Positions 55,008 to 64,000 of a stretch of DNA of 64,000 nt are shown here, piece by piece. A model generated the notes under the pieces. The model saw only the letters and a program-made list of their open reading frames with translations, was not told where the DNA came from and made no database searches. Both the position numbers and the translations under genes were made by a program. Within the stretch, counting starts at the first letter, position 1. The number at the start of each line of letters is the position of its first letter. This DNA is from Pseudomonadales bacterium (GTDB taxonomy: Bacteria; Pseudomonadota; Gammaproteobacteria; Pseudomonadales; JAHRWD01): NCBI GenBank assembly GCA_016763075.1, contig JAESUM010000003.1:1-64000 (forward strand). The letters run 5' to 3'.

Positions 55008-56300
55008 CTAGAAGCTACCGGAGCCAAAAACGTGTTTGCCACCCACAAAGGTGGCGTCCACGCTTCCGGTAAGCATTTGCTCGATAAAAGGGTTATTTCG
55101 ACCGCCGGAACACCAGTTTTCCAAACCAATGGTTTGGGCTGCATCGGGGTCAAAAATCACGATATCTGCTCGATTGCCTACCGCTAATCCGTGTTCTTTG
55201 TTTCCCATAATTTCAGCAGGGCCAACCGTTAGCCTTTTTGCAATTTCGACCGCCGGCATCGAATGTGCCCGCAGTATCTGAACCGCTAATGGCAGCAAAG
55301 TTTGTAAACCAGATATGCCTGAAGCGGTTGCCGCAAAAGGTGCCATTTTTGCCGATGCGCTGACGGGCTGGTGGTCTGAACAGATCGCTCCAATGGTGCC
55401 ATCCATCACACCCTCTATCAGCGCTTGCCGGTCAGCTTCTGTGCGCAGTGGCGGCTGAAGGTGAAAGGCGCTGTTAAAACCATCGATTGCCTGCTCAGTA
55501 AGCAGTAACTGATGAACGGCAACTCCAGCGGTGACGGGCAAGCCGCGTTGCTGGGCTTGTCGAATTAACTCTACCGAACGGCCCGACGATACTTGCGCGT
55601 AATGCAGTGCTACTCCGGTTTGCTCAACCAAAAGCAGGCTGGTGGCAATCGCGGTGGTTTCGGCAATTTCGGGGATGCCCGCCAAACCAAGACGTACGCT
55701 TACGGTGCCTTCGTGGCAGCAGCCATCATCTGCCAGTGAATGTTCTAACGGCGAGAAAAACACTTTGGTATTGTGGGTCTCTGCGTATTCAAAACAATGC
55801 AGCAGCACCCGGTTGCTGCTAAAGGGCCGTCGTAGGTTGCTCAGCGCGACACAACCGGCTTGTTTTAGCGCGTGCATCTCGCTGGGGTAAGTACCCTCTA
55901 AACCTTGTGTTAGGGCCCCAATACATTCCACTCTAGCCAGTCCAGCCATGCTGGCCTTTTCGCTAATTAGCTTGACCACTGCGGCGCTATCAATCACCGG
56001 CTGGGTGTTGGGCGTGCAGCATACCGTGGTCACGCCACCGGCCACCGCTGCGGCTAATTCTGAATGAATAGAGCCGCTTGATTCGTTGCCTGGTTCGGGC
56101 AAACGTACCGCAAGGTCTACCACGCCAGGCATAACCCAGTGACCACCTGCGTCTATTTCTTGACCGGCTACAAAACCTGCTGGCTCATTGCCAATACCGA
56201 CAATTCGTTCGCCTTGAACAAACAAATCCGCATGCTGTTGTGTGCCATTTTTTGGGTCTAGCAAGCAGCCGTTGGTAATTTTAAAACCTGTTTGAGCCAT
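55008..56300 (-). CDS. pyrC': Dihydroorotase-like non-catalytic subunit PyrC'
   Basis: This protein has a dihydroorotase fold, but the zinc-binding HxH is gone: VVDLAVRLPEPG has AVR where active enzymes have HxH. In Pseudomonas such PyrC' proteins form the core of the ATCase dodecamer with PyrB and are inactive as dihydroorotase. The 430-residue form starts at ATG 56300, with AGGGG in the end of pyrB and a 4-bp gap; the longer frame from 56375 would overlap pyrB. A true pyrC is needed elsewhere. Confidence 0.92.
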   Translation of the reverse strand: MAQTGFKITNGCLLDPKNGTQQHADLFVQGERIVGIGNEPAGFVAGQEIDAGGHWVMPGVVDLAVRLPEPGNESSGSIHSELAAAVAGGVTTVCCTPNTQPVIDSAAVVKLISEKASMAGLARVECIGALTQGLEGTYPSEMHALKQAGCVALSNLRRPFSSNRVLLHCFEYAETHNTKVFFSPLEHSLADDGCCHEGTVSVRLGLAGIPEIAETTAIATSLLLVEQTGVALHYAQVSSGRSVELIRQAQQRGLPVTAGVAVHQLLLTEQAIDGFNSAFHLQPPLRTEADRQALIEGVMDGTIGAICSDHQPVSASAKMAPFAATASGISGLQTLLPLAVQILRAHSMPAVEIAKRLTVGPAEIMGNKEHGLAVGNRADIVIFDPDAAQTIGLENWCSGGRNNPFIEQMLTGSVDATFVGGKHVFGSGSF

Positions 56301-56304
56301 ACGC

Positions 56305-57291
56305 TTACCCCTGTGACCCAGTCGATTGGGTTTGCCCGCTTGCGCACATCGACAATATTGCCATTCGTACCGCAATACCGTAGCTCACTTGATTCAATAT
56401 CAATGACTGAGGCCCATCAGCAACCGAAGAGGCAATTTCAACGCCTCGGTTAATGGGCCCTGGGTGCATCACAATGGCATTGGGTTTGGCATAAGAAAGC
56501 GTTTGCGGCGTCAAACCATAGGTTTGATAAAATTCTCGTTCGCTTGGAATTAAGGCGCCTTTCATGCGCTCGCGTTGGAGTCGCAGCATAATCACCACGT
56601 CGACGTCTTTTAGACCTTCGGACATTTGGTTGTATATTTTTACGTCAAAGGCATCCAGGTTGCTTGGCAGTAATGTGCCAGGAGCAATAACCCGAACTTC
56701 ATCTGCACCCAATATGTTAAGTGCAGTTATTTGCGACCGGGCAACCCGCGAGTGAAGAATGTCGCCAACAATCGCTACCTTCAAGTTTTCAAACGCTCCG
56801 GCATGACGGCGGATCGTGAGCATATCTAGCATCGCTTGGGTGGGGTGAGAGTGCCGTCCGTCGCCAGCATTTACTACTGCGACGTTTGGTGTCACTTGCT
56901 CGGCAATAAAATGCGCGGCTCCGCTGTCGGCATGGCGCACCACAAATAACTCGCTGCCCATGGCTTCGAGGTTTCGTAGCGTATCCAACAGGCTTTCGCC
57001 CTTGGAGGTTGCCGATGTGCTGATATCCAAACTCAGCACATCGGCAGAAAGGCGTTTTGCGGCCAACTCAAAGGTAGTGCGGGTGCGGGTGCTGGGCTCA
57101 AAAAACAGGTTGGTTACCGTGCGGCCGCGTAATAACGGCACGCTTTTAACGGATCGTTCGCCGACTTTTATGAAGGAATCTGCGGTATCGAGGATTTCCG
57201 TAAGAATTTTTCGATCTAACCCATTGAGGGAAAGAAAATGGCAGAGCTGCCCACGGGAGTTTAACTGTATGTTTTTCTGTTCATGTTCCAT
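56305..57291 (-). CDS. pyrB: Aspartate carbamoyltransferase catalytic subunit
   Basis: ATCase makes carbamoyl-aspartate, the first committed step of pyrimidine synthesis. The 328 residues have [19 protein letters not shown] (carbamoyl-phosphate site), [15 protein letters not shown] and [13 protein letters not shown]. The N-terminal extension is typical of class A enzymes that assemble with PyrC'. It lies between pyrR and pyrC'. Confidence 0.96.
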   Translation of the reverse strand: MEHEQKNIQLNSRGQLCHFLSLNGLDRKILTEILDTADSFIKVGERSVKSVPLLRGRTVTNLFFEPSTRTRTTFELAAKRLSADVLSLDISTSATSKGESLLDTLRNLEAMGSELFVVRHADSGAAHFIAEQVTPNVAVVNAGDGRHSHPTQAMLDMLTIRRHAGAFENLKVAIVGDILHSRVARSQITALNILGADEVRVIAPGTLLPSNLDAFDVKIYNQMSEGLKDVDVVIMLRLQRERMKGALIPSEREFYQTYGLTPQTLSYAKPNAIVMHPGPINRGVEIASSVADGPQSLILNQVSYGIAVRMAILSMCASGQTQSTGSQG

Positions 57292-57340
57292 TGGCGGCTA
57301 GTTTAACCGGATGTGTGGCTGACGAACAGGGATAGGATCA

Positions 57341-57847
57341 TCAAGTCGCTTGCTTGCTCACTAATTTTAGTGGCTGTGGGCCATCGAGTTTGATGCGTGT
57401 GCCTTCTTCTAGCTCTAGAGCCAGTCCGTATAGGTCAGGCTGCACAGGGAGTTCGCGGCCATCAAGGGAGATAAGTACCACTAAGGTTACCGATGCTGGT
57501 CGGCCATAGTCGAATAGCTCGTTTAGCGCAGCACGAATGGTGCGGCCGCTCATGATGACATCGTCTACCAGTACTATGTGCTGCCCTTCGACTTCGAAGG
57601 GCAATTCAGAAGGTGTAACACGTGGATGAAGGCCGACTTGGGTAAAATCGTCGCGGTAAAATGAGATATTTAACGCGCCCATCGGCAAGCTGCTTTGAAG
57701 CTTTTGGTGCAGCCGCTGCGCCACCCAAACACCCCCAGTTTGAATGCCAATAATACCGGGGTTTGTAATACCTTTAGTACTGAGCAATGACTCAAGGTCT
57801 GTGCTGAGTTCGTCGATTAACTTATCTACTGAGATATCCATGTTCAA
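57341..57847 (-). CDS. pyrR: PyrR bifunctional regulator/uracil phosphoribosyltransferase
   Basis: The 168-residue PRTase-fold protein has the PRPP motif IVLVDDVIMSGRTIRAAL and FYRDDFTQVGLHP. In Pseudomonas it regulates pyrimidine genes as a transcription factor-like protein; in Gram-positives it binds RNA. It is 49 bp upstream of pyrB. I see no clear attenuator in that gap. Confidence 0.93.
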   Translation of the reverse strand: MNMDISVDKLIDELSTDLESLLSTKGITNPGIIGIQTGGVWVAQRLHQKLQSSLPMGALNISFYRDDFTQVGLHPRVTPSELPFEVEGQHIVLVDDVIMSGRTIRAALNELFDYGRPASVTLVVLISLDGRELPVQPDLYGLALELEEGTRIKLDGPQPLKLVSKQAT

Positions 57848-57886
57848 ACAATATTTCCTTTATTCATCTTCAGCAAGCCTAAGCGT

Positions 57887-58366
57887 TCAGACCGGCAATT
57901 GATCTTCCGCTTGATACCAACTTTGCAGAATCAATTGCGCTGCGATGGCATCAACCGGGCTGTTGTTACGGCCTTTTTTTGCCGCTTTTCCTGGCCGGCC
58001 TCTTACTTCATCCGCTGCGTGTAGGTGATCTCGGGCTTCAAAACTGGTGAGGCGTTCATCCATTAAAAAGCACGGCACTCGATAACGCTCTTTGAGTTGT
58101 CTTGAGAATTTTTGTGCCTTTTTCGAAAGAAGTGATTCGCTACCATCCATATTATCCGGCAGTCCAATCACCATGCCGTCGGGTTTCCATTCATTCACAA
58201 TTTCTGTGATTTGATCCCAATTTGGCACGCCGTCTCGGGCTTTTATGATCATCAGCGGAGAGCTGGTTTTAAGTGGCATGTTGCCAACTGCGCAGCCGAT
58301 TTTTTGGGTGCCGTAGTCGAAGGCCAGCACTGTGTTCATGGTTAATTTAGTTGCTTGGTCGCTCAA
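57887..58366 (-). CDS. ruvX: RuvX/YqgF Holliday junction resolvase-like protein
   Basis: This RNase H-fold nuclease of 159 residues takes part in pre-16S rRNA processing or recombination. It has VLAFDYGTQKIGCAVG (catalytic Asp), VIGLPDNMDGSES and MDERLTSFEARDHL. The TTG at 58366 has GAGGTGA eight bases upstream; an internal ATG at 58339 lacks one. It lies between algH and pyrR, as in Pseudomonas. Confidence 0.94.
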   Translation of the reverse strand: MSDQATKLTMNTVLAFDYGTQKIGCAVGNMPLKTSSPLMIIKARDGVPNWDQITEIVNEWKPDGMVIGLPDNMDGSESLLSKKAQKFSRQLKERYRVPCFLMDERLTSFEARDHLHAADEVRGRPGKAAKKGRNNSPVDAIAAQLILQSWYQAEDQLPV

Positions 58367-58442
58367 TAGAAATCACCTCAATTCAGTTAATTTTCGGTAA
58401 AACCTAGCAGGCGTGGCCATACGCCAACTGGTCGAAGCCAAA

Positions 58443-59015
58443 TTACGCGTGCCCGATATCTGGGGAGAGCAAGTTGATATCAATGCCTATCGTCTGAGCC
58501 GCAGCGCTAACCCGTGCAGCCAAGGGAAGGTGAAACAGCACTTCGTCAGAAACATCACTGGATAACCACGAATTGGCTGCCATCTCTTGTTCGAGTTGCC
58601 CGGCTCCCCAGCTGGCACAGCCCAATGTCACTAGAAATTCTTCGGGCCCTTCGCCATTAGCGATAGCATCCAACACATCCAGCGAGGTAGTTAAATAGAT
58701 CTCTTCTGAAATAGCGCTGGAGTGTTTCCAGTCGCCTTTTTCTTTATGCAGAATAAAACCTTGGTCAATATGCACAGGCCCACCCGCAAGCACTGGCTGA
58801 TCGACAAATTCTGGCCCGGGGGTAATATTGAGCTGAACAAAGATCTGCGACAGGTTTACCCCTAACGCCTTATTGATAACCAAGCCAAAGGCTCCGTCAT
58901 CGTCGTGCTCGCACATGTAAGTCACGGATTGCGAAAACGTCTTATCTTGCAGCTGGGGCATGGCCACAAGAAACTGGTTATCTAAGTGAGTAATTTCGGG
59001 AATTTGATTTGTCAT
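58443..59015 (-). CDS. algH: AlgH/YqgE family (UPF0301) protein
   Basis: The 190-residue UPF0301 protein has HLDNQFLVAMPQLQDKTFSQ and FGLVINKALG near the start and LGCASWGAGQLEQEM in the C-half. In Pseudomonas it affects alginate; its molecular role is unknown. It leads the algH-ruvX-pyrR run. Confidence 0.94.
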   Translation of the reverse strand: MTNQIPEITHLDNQFLVAMPQLQDKTFSQSVTYMCEHDDDGAFGLVINKALGVNLSQIFVQLNITPGPEFVDQPVLAGGPVHIDQGFILHKEKGDWKHSSAISEEIYLTTSLDVLDAIANGEGPEEFLVTLGCASWGAGQLEQEMAANSWLSSDVSDEVLFHLPLAARVSAAAQTIGIDINLLSPDIGHA

Positions 59016-59095
59016 ATCTTGAGTATTGGGCCAATTCGCTTTCTTTTCAACACGGATAGCCTCGCTTTGGTGCTATTGGCTGGCCCGTTTGGCTG

Positions 59096-59986
59096 CTAAT
59101 ACTCTAAAGAATATTGGTTTTGCTGGAATTTCCAGGTTCGGATAATCTGCAATATACCCACTTCTTTACGCAGTTCATCTGGGAATGCCGCAAAAGGTGC
59201 TGCCAATTTCACAATACGAATAGCAGCGTTATCCAGCGCCCGTTTGCCGGAGGATTTCAGAATGCGTATTTCCTTTATTGAGCCATCAGGCTTTATCGCC
59301 ACCATCATTCGCAAGCTTCCGAACAGATTAAGCCTTGCGGCCTCTTTGGGATAATTGGAGTTGCCAACCATTTCGACCTTTCGGCGCCATCCATCAAGGT
59401 AATAGGCATCGATAGAGAATTTGGTGGAGGCCGCGCTGATGGTTCTTATTTTAGGTTTATTGGCTTCGAGCTGTATTCGGTTGGCGAGTTGTGCTTCAAG
59501 GCTCGCGATTTCTAAGCTGTTTTCGAGCAGGCTAATTTGCCGCTCGATGGGAGCATCTGAGCGTGGATTTTTCCGGATTGACGCCACCGACCGTTGGGAC
59601 TGAATCGCGGTCAGGACTGCCTGGCTGCCGCTATGTTGCGAGGGTGCTTGCGCTTGTGCGCTGGCCTGCAATGGTGCCACCTCATTGCGAGGACGCTGCG
59701 CTTCCACAGATGTAGTCTGCATCAGCTTACGATCAGCATTGCCGCTGCCTTGCTGGTTCGCTTGCGCCAAGAAATCAGCTTCATCGGGGGCTTTTTCGGA
59801 ACGGTATTGCGCCAGCGTCACCTCAAGCGAAGCCGAGGGTTGGTGGCGATCAGCCAACTCAAAGCCAACACCCAAGATAATCACCACATGCACCAGCAAC
59901 GCCATAAACAGGGTGAACCCCATTCGATCAGGTACGTCCTGCACCTGATAAGGCTGCGGTATAAATACTTCTGCTTGGCTCGACAT
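59096..59986 (-). CDS. tonB: TonB-family energy transducer
   Basis: The 296-residue protein has one membrane helix near residues 25-45, a long Gln/Ala-rich periplasmic stretch with a coiled coil, and a C-terminal TonB domain (about 215-290; YPKEAARLNLFGSLRMMVAI and ALDNAAIRIVKLAAPFAAFP). It lacks the usual Pro-rich spacer of classic TonB. The homologous gene beside gshB-pilG in Pseudomonas (tonB3) is needed for twitching and pilus assembly. Confidence 0.92.
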   Translation of the reverse strand: MSSQAEVFIPQPYQVQDVPDRMGFTLFMALLVHVVIILGVGFELADRHQPSASLEVTLAQYRSEKAPDEADFLAQANQQGSGNADRKLMQTTSVEAQRPRNEVAPLQASAQAQAPSQHSGSQAVLTAIQSQRSVASIRKNPRSDAPIERQISLLENSLEIASLEAQLANRIQLEANKPKIRTISAASTKFSIDAYYLDGWRRKVEMVGNSNYPKEAARLNLFGSLRMMVAIKPDGSIKEIRILKSSGKRALDNAAIRIVKLAAPFAAFPDELRKEVGILQIIRTWKFQQNQYSLEY

Positions 59987-60092
59987 TGTGGGTATTAACC
60001 ATCTCCAGAGGTTCTACTAAACTACAGCAGAGCCTTAACACGGTCGCTAACGTGAATAATTTGTTTCGATTGGCTCAATAGTAGCAGGGCTG

Positions 60093-61043
60093 TTAGGGCT
60101 GTAACCTGCGTTCTATCGCATCCATGAGCAACTCCGCAATACCGGTAGAAAATTCCCGGTCGAGCTCACGAATACAAGTAGGGCTGGTGATGTTGATTTC
60201 GGTCAAATAATCACCGATCACATCAATGCCAACAAACAATAAACCACGCTCTTTCAGTGTGGGTGCTACCTGTTCGCAGATCCAACGGTCGCGCGCGGTA
60301 AGCGCTCGGCCTTCGCCTCGGCCACCGGCAGCCAAATTACCCCGGGTTTCACCTTTTGCCGGAATTCGAGCTAAGGCATACGGAATAGGCTCGCCATCCA
60401 CCAACAATATGCGCTTGTCGCCATCAACGATTTCGGGGATGAATTTCTGCGCCATGGTCTGCGTGGTGCCATGAGCGGTTAGAGTCTCAATAATCACACT
60501 CAGGTTCGGGTCATTTGCTTGGATCCGAAAGATCGAACTACCACCCATGCCATCAAGCGGCTTAAAAATAACATCGCGGTGTTTAGCGGCGAATTCACGT
60601 AATAAATTTGGCCTCCGCGTAACCAATAGTGGCGGGCAACACTCGGGGAATTCAGCGGCAAATAATTTTTCGTTGTTGTCGCGCAAGGCGCGAGGCCGGT
60701 TCACCACCATCGCGCCTTGTCGCTCTGCCAGCTCCAATATATAAGTGCTGTACAAAAATTCGTTATCAAACGGCGGGTCTTTACGCATAAGAATCACGTC
60801 AAGATCAGACAACGCCAGCGTGCTTTGGTTACTTAACTCATGCCAATGGTCTGCGTCATCAAAAACCTCTAAATCCGACACCACGGCCTTAGCGATACCA
60901 TCTTCAACGTAAAGGTCTTGTTGTTCCATATAAATCAGCGACCAACCGCGTGCCTTAGCGGCTAATAACATGCCAAGGGTGCTGTCTTTTTTGTAATTGA
61001 TGTCTTGAATAGGGTCCATCACAACCCCTAGGCGAATACTCAT
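60093..61043 (-). CDS. gshB: Glutathione synthetase
   Basis: This ATP-grasp enzyme joins gamma-glutamylcysteine with glycine. The 316 residues have LGVVMDPIQDINYKKDSTLG, KPLDGMGGSSIFRI, GRGEGRALTARD and DVIGDYLTEINITSPTCIRE. The length is normal. It diverges from pilG and is followed by tonB. Confidence 0.97.
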   Translation of the reverse strand: MSIRLGVVMDPIQDINYKKDSTLGMLLAAKARGWSLIYMEQQDLYVEDGIAKAVVSDLEVFDDADHWHELSNQSTLALSDLDVILMRKDPPFDNEFLYSTYILELAERQGAMVVNRPRALRDNNEKLFAAEFPECCPPLLVTRRPNLLREFAAKHRDVIFKPLDGMGGSSIFRIQANDPNLSVIIETLTAHGTTQTMAQKFIPEIVDGDKRILLVDGEPIPYALARIPAKGETRGNLAAGGRGEGRALTARDRWICEQVAPTLKERGLLFVGIDVIGDYLTEINITSPTCIRELDREFSTGIAELLMDAIERRLQP

Positions 61044-61220
61044 TTTAATAAAACCATAAGATAAAAACGAAAGTCTAAATTAACAATCAGCCGGGAATAT
61101 TAGAATTGGGTCACAACACCTTCGCCCAAAAATTCTGGCAGTTATGTGAAATGCTACTAAAATTTAGTGCAACGTACTCACACCGGCTAAAAGCCCATTG
61201 TATAGTAAGAGTTCATCATT

Positions 61221-61616
61221 ATGGGTTTTCAAACTATGGAACAAAATTACCAAGATCTAAAAGTCATGATCATCGATGACAGCAAGACCATCCGTCGCAC
61301 TGCAGAAACTCTGCTTTCGAATATCGGTTGTGATGTTGTCACTGCAACCGACGGCTTCGAAGCGCTGGCTAAGATTGTCGACAGCCACCCTGACATCATC
61401 TTTGTAGATATTATGATGCCACGACTTGATGGCTATCAAACCTGCGCATTAGTAAAAAACAACGAAGAGTTTAAATCCACTCCGGTTGTAATGCTGTCCA
61501 GTAAAGATGGATTGTTTGATAAAGCAAAAGGTCGAATTGTAGGTTCTGATGATTATCTAACCAAACCGTTCAGCAAGGACGAGCTGCTCGAAGTGATTGA
61601 ACGATTCGCCCACTAA
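61221..61616 (+). CDS. pilG: Twitching motility response regulator PilG
   Basis: PilG is a CheY-like single-domain receiver of the Pil-Chp chemosensory system; it promotes pilus extension and cAMP synthesis in Pseudomonas. It has VMIIDDSKTIRRTAETLLSN, the phospho-Asp in FVDIMMPRLDGYQT, and LSSKDG and TKPF. The ATG at 61236 aligns best with known PilG starts; the ATG at 61221 has a better AAGAG site. A TATAGT at 61201 may be the -10 of its promoter. Confidence 0.95.
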   Translation: MGFQTMEQNYQDLKVMIIDDSKTIRRTAETLLSNIGCDVVTATDGFEALAKIVDSHPDIIFVDIMMPRLDGYQTCALVKNNEEFKSTPVVMLSSKDGLFDKAKGRIVGSDDYLTKPFSKDELLEVIERFAH

Positions 61617-61725
61617 AACGACCTTTGCTTGGTCGCCAATGCATTAACTGAATTTACTTTCAGGTTGCGCTCATTCGATATCGTATTTACGTTCACATTT
61701 GATTCAGGAATACCGAAACACCAAA

Positions 61726-62091
61726 ATGGCTAGAGTACTCATTATCGATGACTCCCCAACCGAAACTCGTCGAACCAGTGACTTCCTGATACAGGCTGGC
61801 CATCAAGTAGACTGCGCGCAAAACGGCAAAGATGGCATCCATATGGCTCAGTCGATCAGTCCCGACTTGATCTTAATGGATGTCGTCATGCCTGACTTAA
61901 ACGGTTTTCAGGCTACTCGGCAACTTCAGCGAGACCCTAAAACGCAGCATATTCCTGTCATCATAATCAGTACGAAAAACCAGCAAACAGATAAAATCTG
62001 GGGACTTCGTCAAGGCGCTATCGACTATTTGATCAAACCCGTGCAAGAATCAGCACTTATCCAATCAATTACAACCGCCTTAAATGACTGA
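61726..62091 (+). CDS. pilH: Twitching motility response regulator PilH
   Basis: This 121-residue CheY-like receiver is the second of the Pil-Chp pair. It has ARVLIIDDSPTETRRTSDF, the phospho-Asp in LILMDVVMPDLNGFQATRQL and IKPVQ. The ATG at 61726 matches the start of known PilH; the frame extends nine codons upstream to TTG 61699 with no support. It overlaps pilI by 8 nt. Confidence 0.95.
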   Translation: MARVLIIDDSPTETRRTSDFLIQAGHQVDCAQNGKDGIHMAQSISPDLILMDVVMPDLNGFQATRQLQRDPKTQHIPVIIISTKNQQTDKIWGLRQGAIDYLIKPVQESALIQSITTALND

Positions 62092-62635
62092 CTCCAATCA
62101 AAGTACTGCTCATCCGTTTGATATACTTTACGAATACCAAACGCGATGCCTGAAAAATGCTAAAAACCACCCCATTGTAAATGAGCCCCGAGCTGAATGG
62201 AGCGGCCTAGGCTATGAGCTTGGCAATCACAATATTATTACGCCGCTCAATGAAGTCTCTGAATACCTGAACATACCAAATTTCACTCGTATCCCACGAG
62301 TCAAAAACTGGCTCACCGGTGTTACCAATGTCAGAGGCCGATTGATTCCTATTTTGGACCTCAATGGGTTTCTAGGTTTTGAACATAAAACGGCCCAGTC
62401 AAAAAAGCGCCTTTTGGTGGTCGAAAATTCTGAATTGGTTTGCGGGTTTGCGGTAGATTCGGTTTTTGGTTTACAAACTTTTTTTGCAGACTCTCTTCAT
62501 AAAGGCGCGCCGACCGATCATGAAAAACTCCGGCCTTTTATCTCTGGTTATTTTGAAAAAAGCGGCCAAATTTGGTTTGTATTGAACTTAAAGAAAGTAC
62601 TAGAACACGACGACTTCTTTGACATTGCAGTGTAA
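62084..62635 (+). CDS. pilI: CheW-like adaptor PilI
   Basis: PilI links the receptor PilJ to the kinase ChpA. The 183 residues have a CheW fold with IPRVKNWLTGVTNVRGRLIP and LVVENSELVCGFAVDSVFGL. It overlaps pilH by 8 nt and precedes pilJ by 64 bp. Confidence 0.93.
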   Translation: MTDSNQSTAHPFDILYEYQTRCLKNAKNHPIVNEPRAEWSGLGYELGNHNIITPLNEVSEYLNIPNFTRIPRVKNWLTGVTNVRGRLIPILDLNGFLGFEHKTAQSKKRLLVVENSELVCGFAVDSVFGLQTFFADSLHKGAPTDHEKLRPFISGYFEKSGQIWFVLNLKKVLEHDDFFDIAV

Positions 62636-62699
62636 CGATCGCCGCAAATTCAGAGACCGCTGGTCCACCCTCCATTTTTACTAACTTTGGCCATTTTAA

Positions 62700-64000
62700 A
62701 TGAGCATCCGTCAAATTACGCAGCGCACCTCAGGCAACCGAACCATCTTGCTACCTATAGTGGTATTGGTAATATCGCTTGTTTTGTTGGCAACCAATAC
62801 GCTCGTTGTTAAACAGCAGGACAGCAGCTACCAAGCTACTTTTCGATCCGCATCTTCGCTTGAAGGGTTGTCGAGAAAGCTAGCGCACAGCACCAACCAG
62901 GCCGCCGCCGGTATCTCGAGTGAATTCAATTTAATTCGCCAACAACAAGACAGTATTGATGAAAACGTTGCGTATCTAGCCGACAGCGGAAACTTCCCAA
63001 CATTTGTTAGCGAGCCTTCGGAGTTAGATGGCCTGACTGAAAAATGGCAAGCCATTCGCACTCATACCGAAGCTATTCTTTCTAACCAGACCGCCATAGT
63101 TTCATACGGTGAATCCGCTGCTCAGATTCAAGCTCTAGCCAATCAGATTTACTCACTATCGACCGATACCTCACAGCTACTGCTAAAAGCTGGAGCAAAT
63201 TCACGCCAGGTAATGATTGCCAACCAACAAATTTTGCTCGTTGAACGTTTGCTTTACATGAGTTCGAACACTACAAAAAATTCTCATCGTAGCGCCAAAG
63301 GCCTTGAATCATCTGTTAAACAATTTTCAATCAACCAAAAGGCACTACTTTCAGGCAACGTTGACTTGGCGATTAAAGCCATTAAAAACCCTGCCATTAT
63401 CGAAAAACTAAAGACGATATCTAAAATTCATCAAAAAATCGTGCAGATACTACCACCGCTCAAACAATCAACACCGATCATGAACACGATAACCGAGGCA
63501 GCCAATCACATTAATGAAGGCTCTGAACAGCTACTGTCCGATGCCTCCTCTTTGGTTACTTATATTGACGAAAGCCAACGCGAAAGCTTTGTCCTATCCA
63601 TCACCGGCTTTCTATTTACATTCCTTAGTTTGATTTCAATCATTTGGATTGGGCTTGTTATCTACCGCGAAACCAACCGACAACTTGCAGTGACAGAAGA
63701 AGAGAATAAGCACAACCAAAAAGCAATTCTGACCCTACTTGATGAGCTTGGAAACCTTGCCGATGGCGACCTCACCACCTACGTCACGGTTACCGAAGAT
63801 TTCACCGGCGCCATCGCTGATTCAATCAACTACACCATCGATCAGCTTAGAATTTTGGTGTCATCCATCAACGAAACCTCAGTTCGTGTTTCTAGCTCCG
63901 CGGAAAACACCCAAGGTACCGCCAGCAGTTTGGCTAAAGCATCTTTGCAGCAAGCCAAAGAAATTTCTGGCGCCACAAACGCCGTAAACGAAATGGTAAG
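62700..64000 (+). CDS. pilJ: Methyl-accepting chemotaxis receptor PilJ (3' end beyond right edge)
   Basis: I translated this frame from the ATG at 62700; it is open to the window end (433 codons). It has a membrane helix at about residues 18-36 (ILLPIVVLVISLVLLATNTL), a helical PilJ-type periplasmic region, a second helix at about 300-322 (TGFLFTFLSLISIIWIGLVI), a HAMP part and the start of the signalling domain. The rest, with the conserved hairpin tip, is off the window. It follows pilI in the Pil-Chp cluster, and chpA would be expected next. Confidence 0.93.
   Translation, partial: MSIRQITQRTSGNRTILLPIVVLVISLVLLATNTLVVKQQDSSYQATFRSASSLEGLSRKLAHSTNQAAAGISSEFNLIRQQQDSIDENVAYLADSGNFPTFVSEPSELDGLTEKWQAIRTHTEAILSNQTAIVSYGESAAQIQALANQIYSLSTDTSQLLLKAGANSRQVMIANQQILLVERLLYMSSNTTKNSHRSAKGLESSVKQFSINQKALLSGNVDLAIKAIKNPAIIEKLKTISKIHQKIVQILPPLKQSTPIMNTITEAANHINEGSEQLLSDASSLVTYIDESQRESFVLSITGFLFTFLSLISIIWIGLVIYRETNRQLAVTEEENKHNQKAILTLLDELGNLADGDLTTYVTVTEDFTGAIADSINYTIDQLRILVSSINETSVRVSSSAENTQGTASSLAKASLQQAKEISGATNAVNEMV

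Overview
The window is chromosomal DNA from a gammaproteobacterium. Several gene blocks are in the order I know from Pseudomonas and its marine relatives: pilT-pilU beside yggS-proC; pyrR-pyrB-pyrC' with ruvX and algH; tonB-gshB-pilG-pilH-pilI-pilJ; parE-cpdA-DUF1249-nudF-thiC facing tolC; and pepP-ubiH-ubiI beside ygfB, zapA, 6S RNA and ygfA. The sequence does not fix the genus. The LPS gene waaA, TolC, ubiquinone genes, type IV pili and abundant c-di-GMP enzymes fit an aerobic, Gram-negative, surface-associated and possibly marine bacterium.

Layout. 1-1001: 5' part of a leftward PAS histidine kinase. 1.5-11.4 kb: a rightward signalling block with a membrane histidine kinase, a stand-alone receiver, a receiver-GGDEF-EAL protein (these three overlap) and a 1972-residue kinase/ATPase/GAF/PAS/histidine kinase/receiver protein whose Ser/Thr kinase domain looks catalytically dead. 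11.4-12.7 kb: an HxlR regulator divergent from a truncated haemoglobin, with GTAC half-sites between them. 12.8-25.5 kb: housekeeping genes, mostly leftward (serB, parC, fabH-like, parE, cpdA, nudF, thiC), with a DgcP-like cyclase facing them. 25.7-36.3 kb: tolC, waaA, ubiI, a frameshifted ubiH, pepP, ygfB, zapA, 6S RNA, ygfA and a YihY-type protein. 36.3-41.7 kb: an SDR, a diguanylate cyclase and a three-gene glycosyltransferase/methyltransferase/alpha-toroid operon.

41.7-45.4 kb is an accessory patch that looks like a graveyard of mobile and addiction genes. It holds an orphan BrnA antitoxin beside a decayed brnT, an antitoxin followed by a ParE/RelE toxin with a stop at codon 5, a second BrnA-like relic, a Kir-type potassium channel, REP-like palindromes and a REP-associated transposase with an in-frame stop. 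45.4-51 kb: a methyltransferase, biotin genes bioB-F-C-D (no bioH) and comF. 51-64 kb: proC, yggS, pilT, pilU, the pyr genes, ruvX, algH, tonB, gshB and the pilus chemotaxis genes pilG-H-I-J, with pilJ running off the right edge.

Functional themes. Surface behaviour and c-di-GMP dominate: pilus retraction ATPases, the Pil chemosensory system, three GGDEF proteins and several hybrid kinases. The strongest candidates for something little described are the pseudokinase-headed giant sensor with its upstream relay operon, and the glycosyltransferase/methyltransferase/toroid cassette interrupted by the accessory patch. All family calls come from reading motifs; no database search was run.
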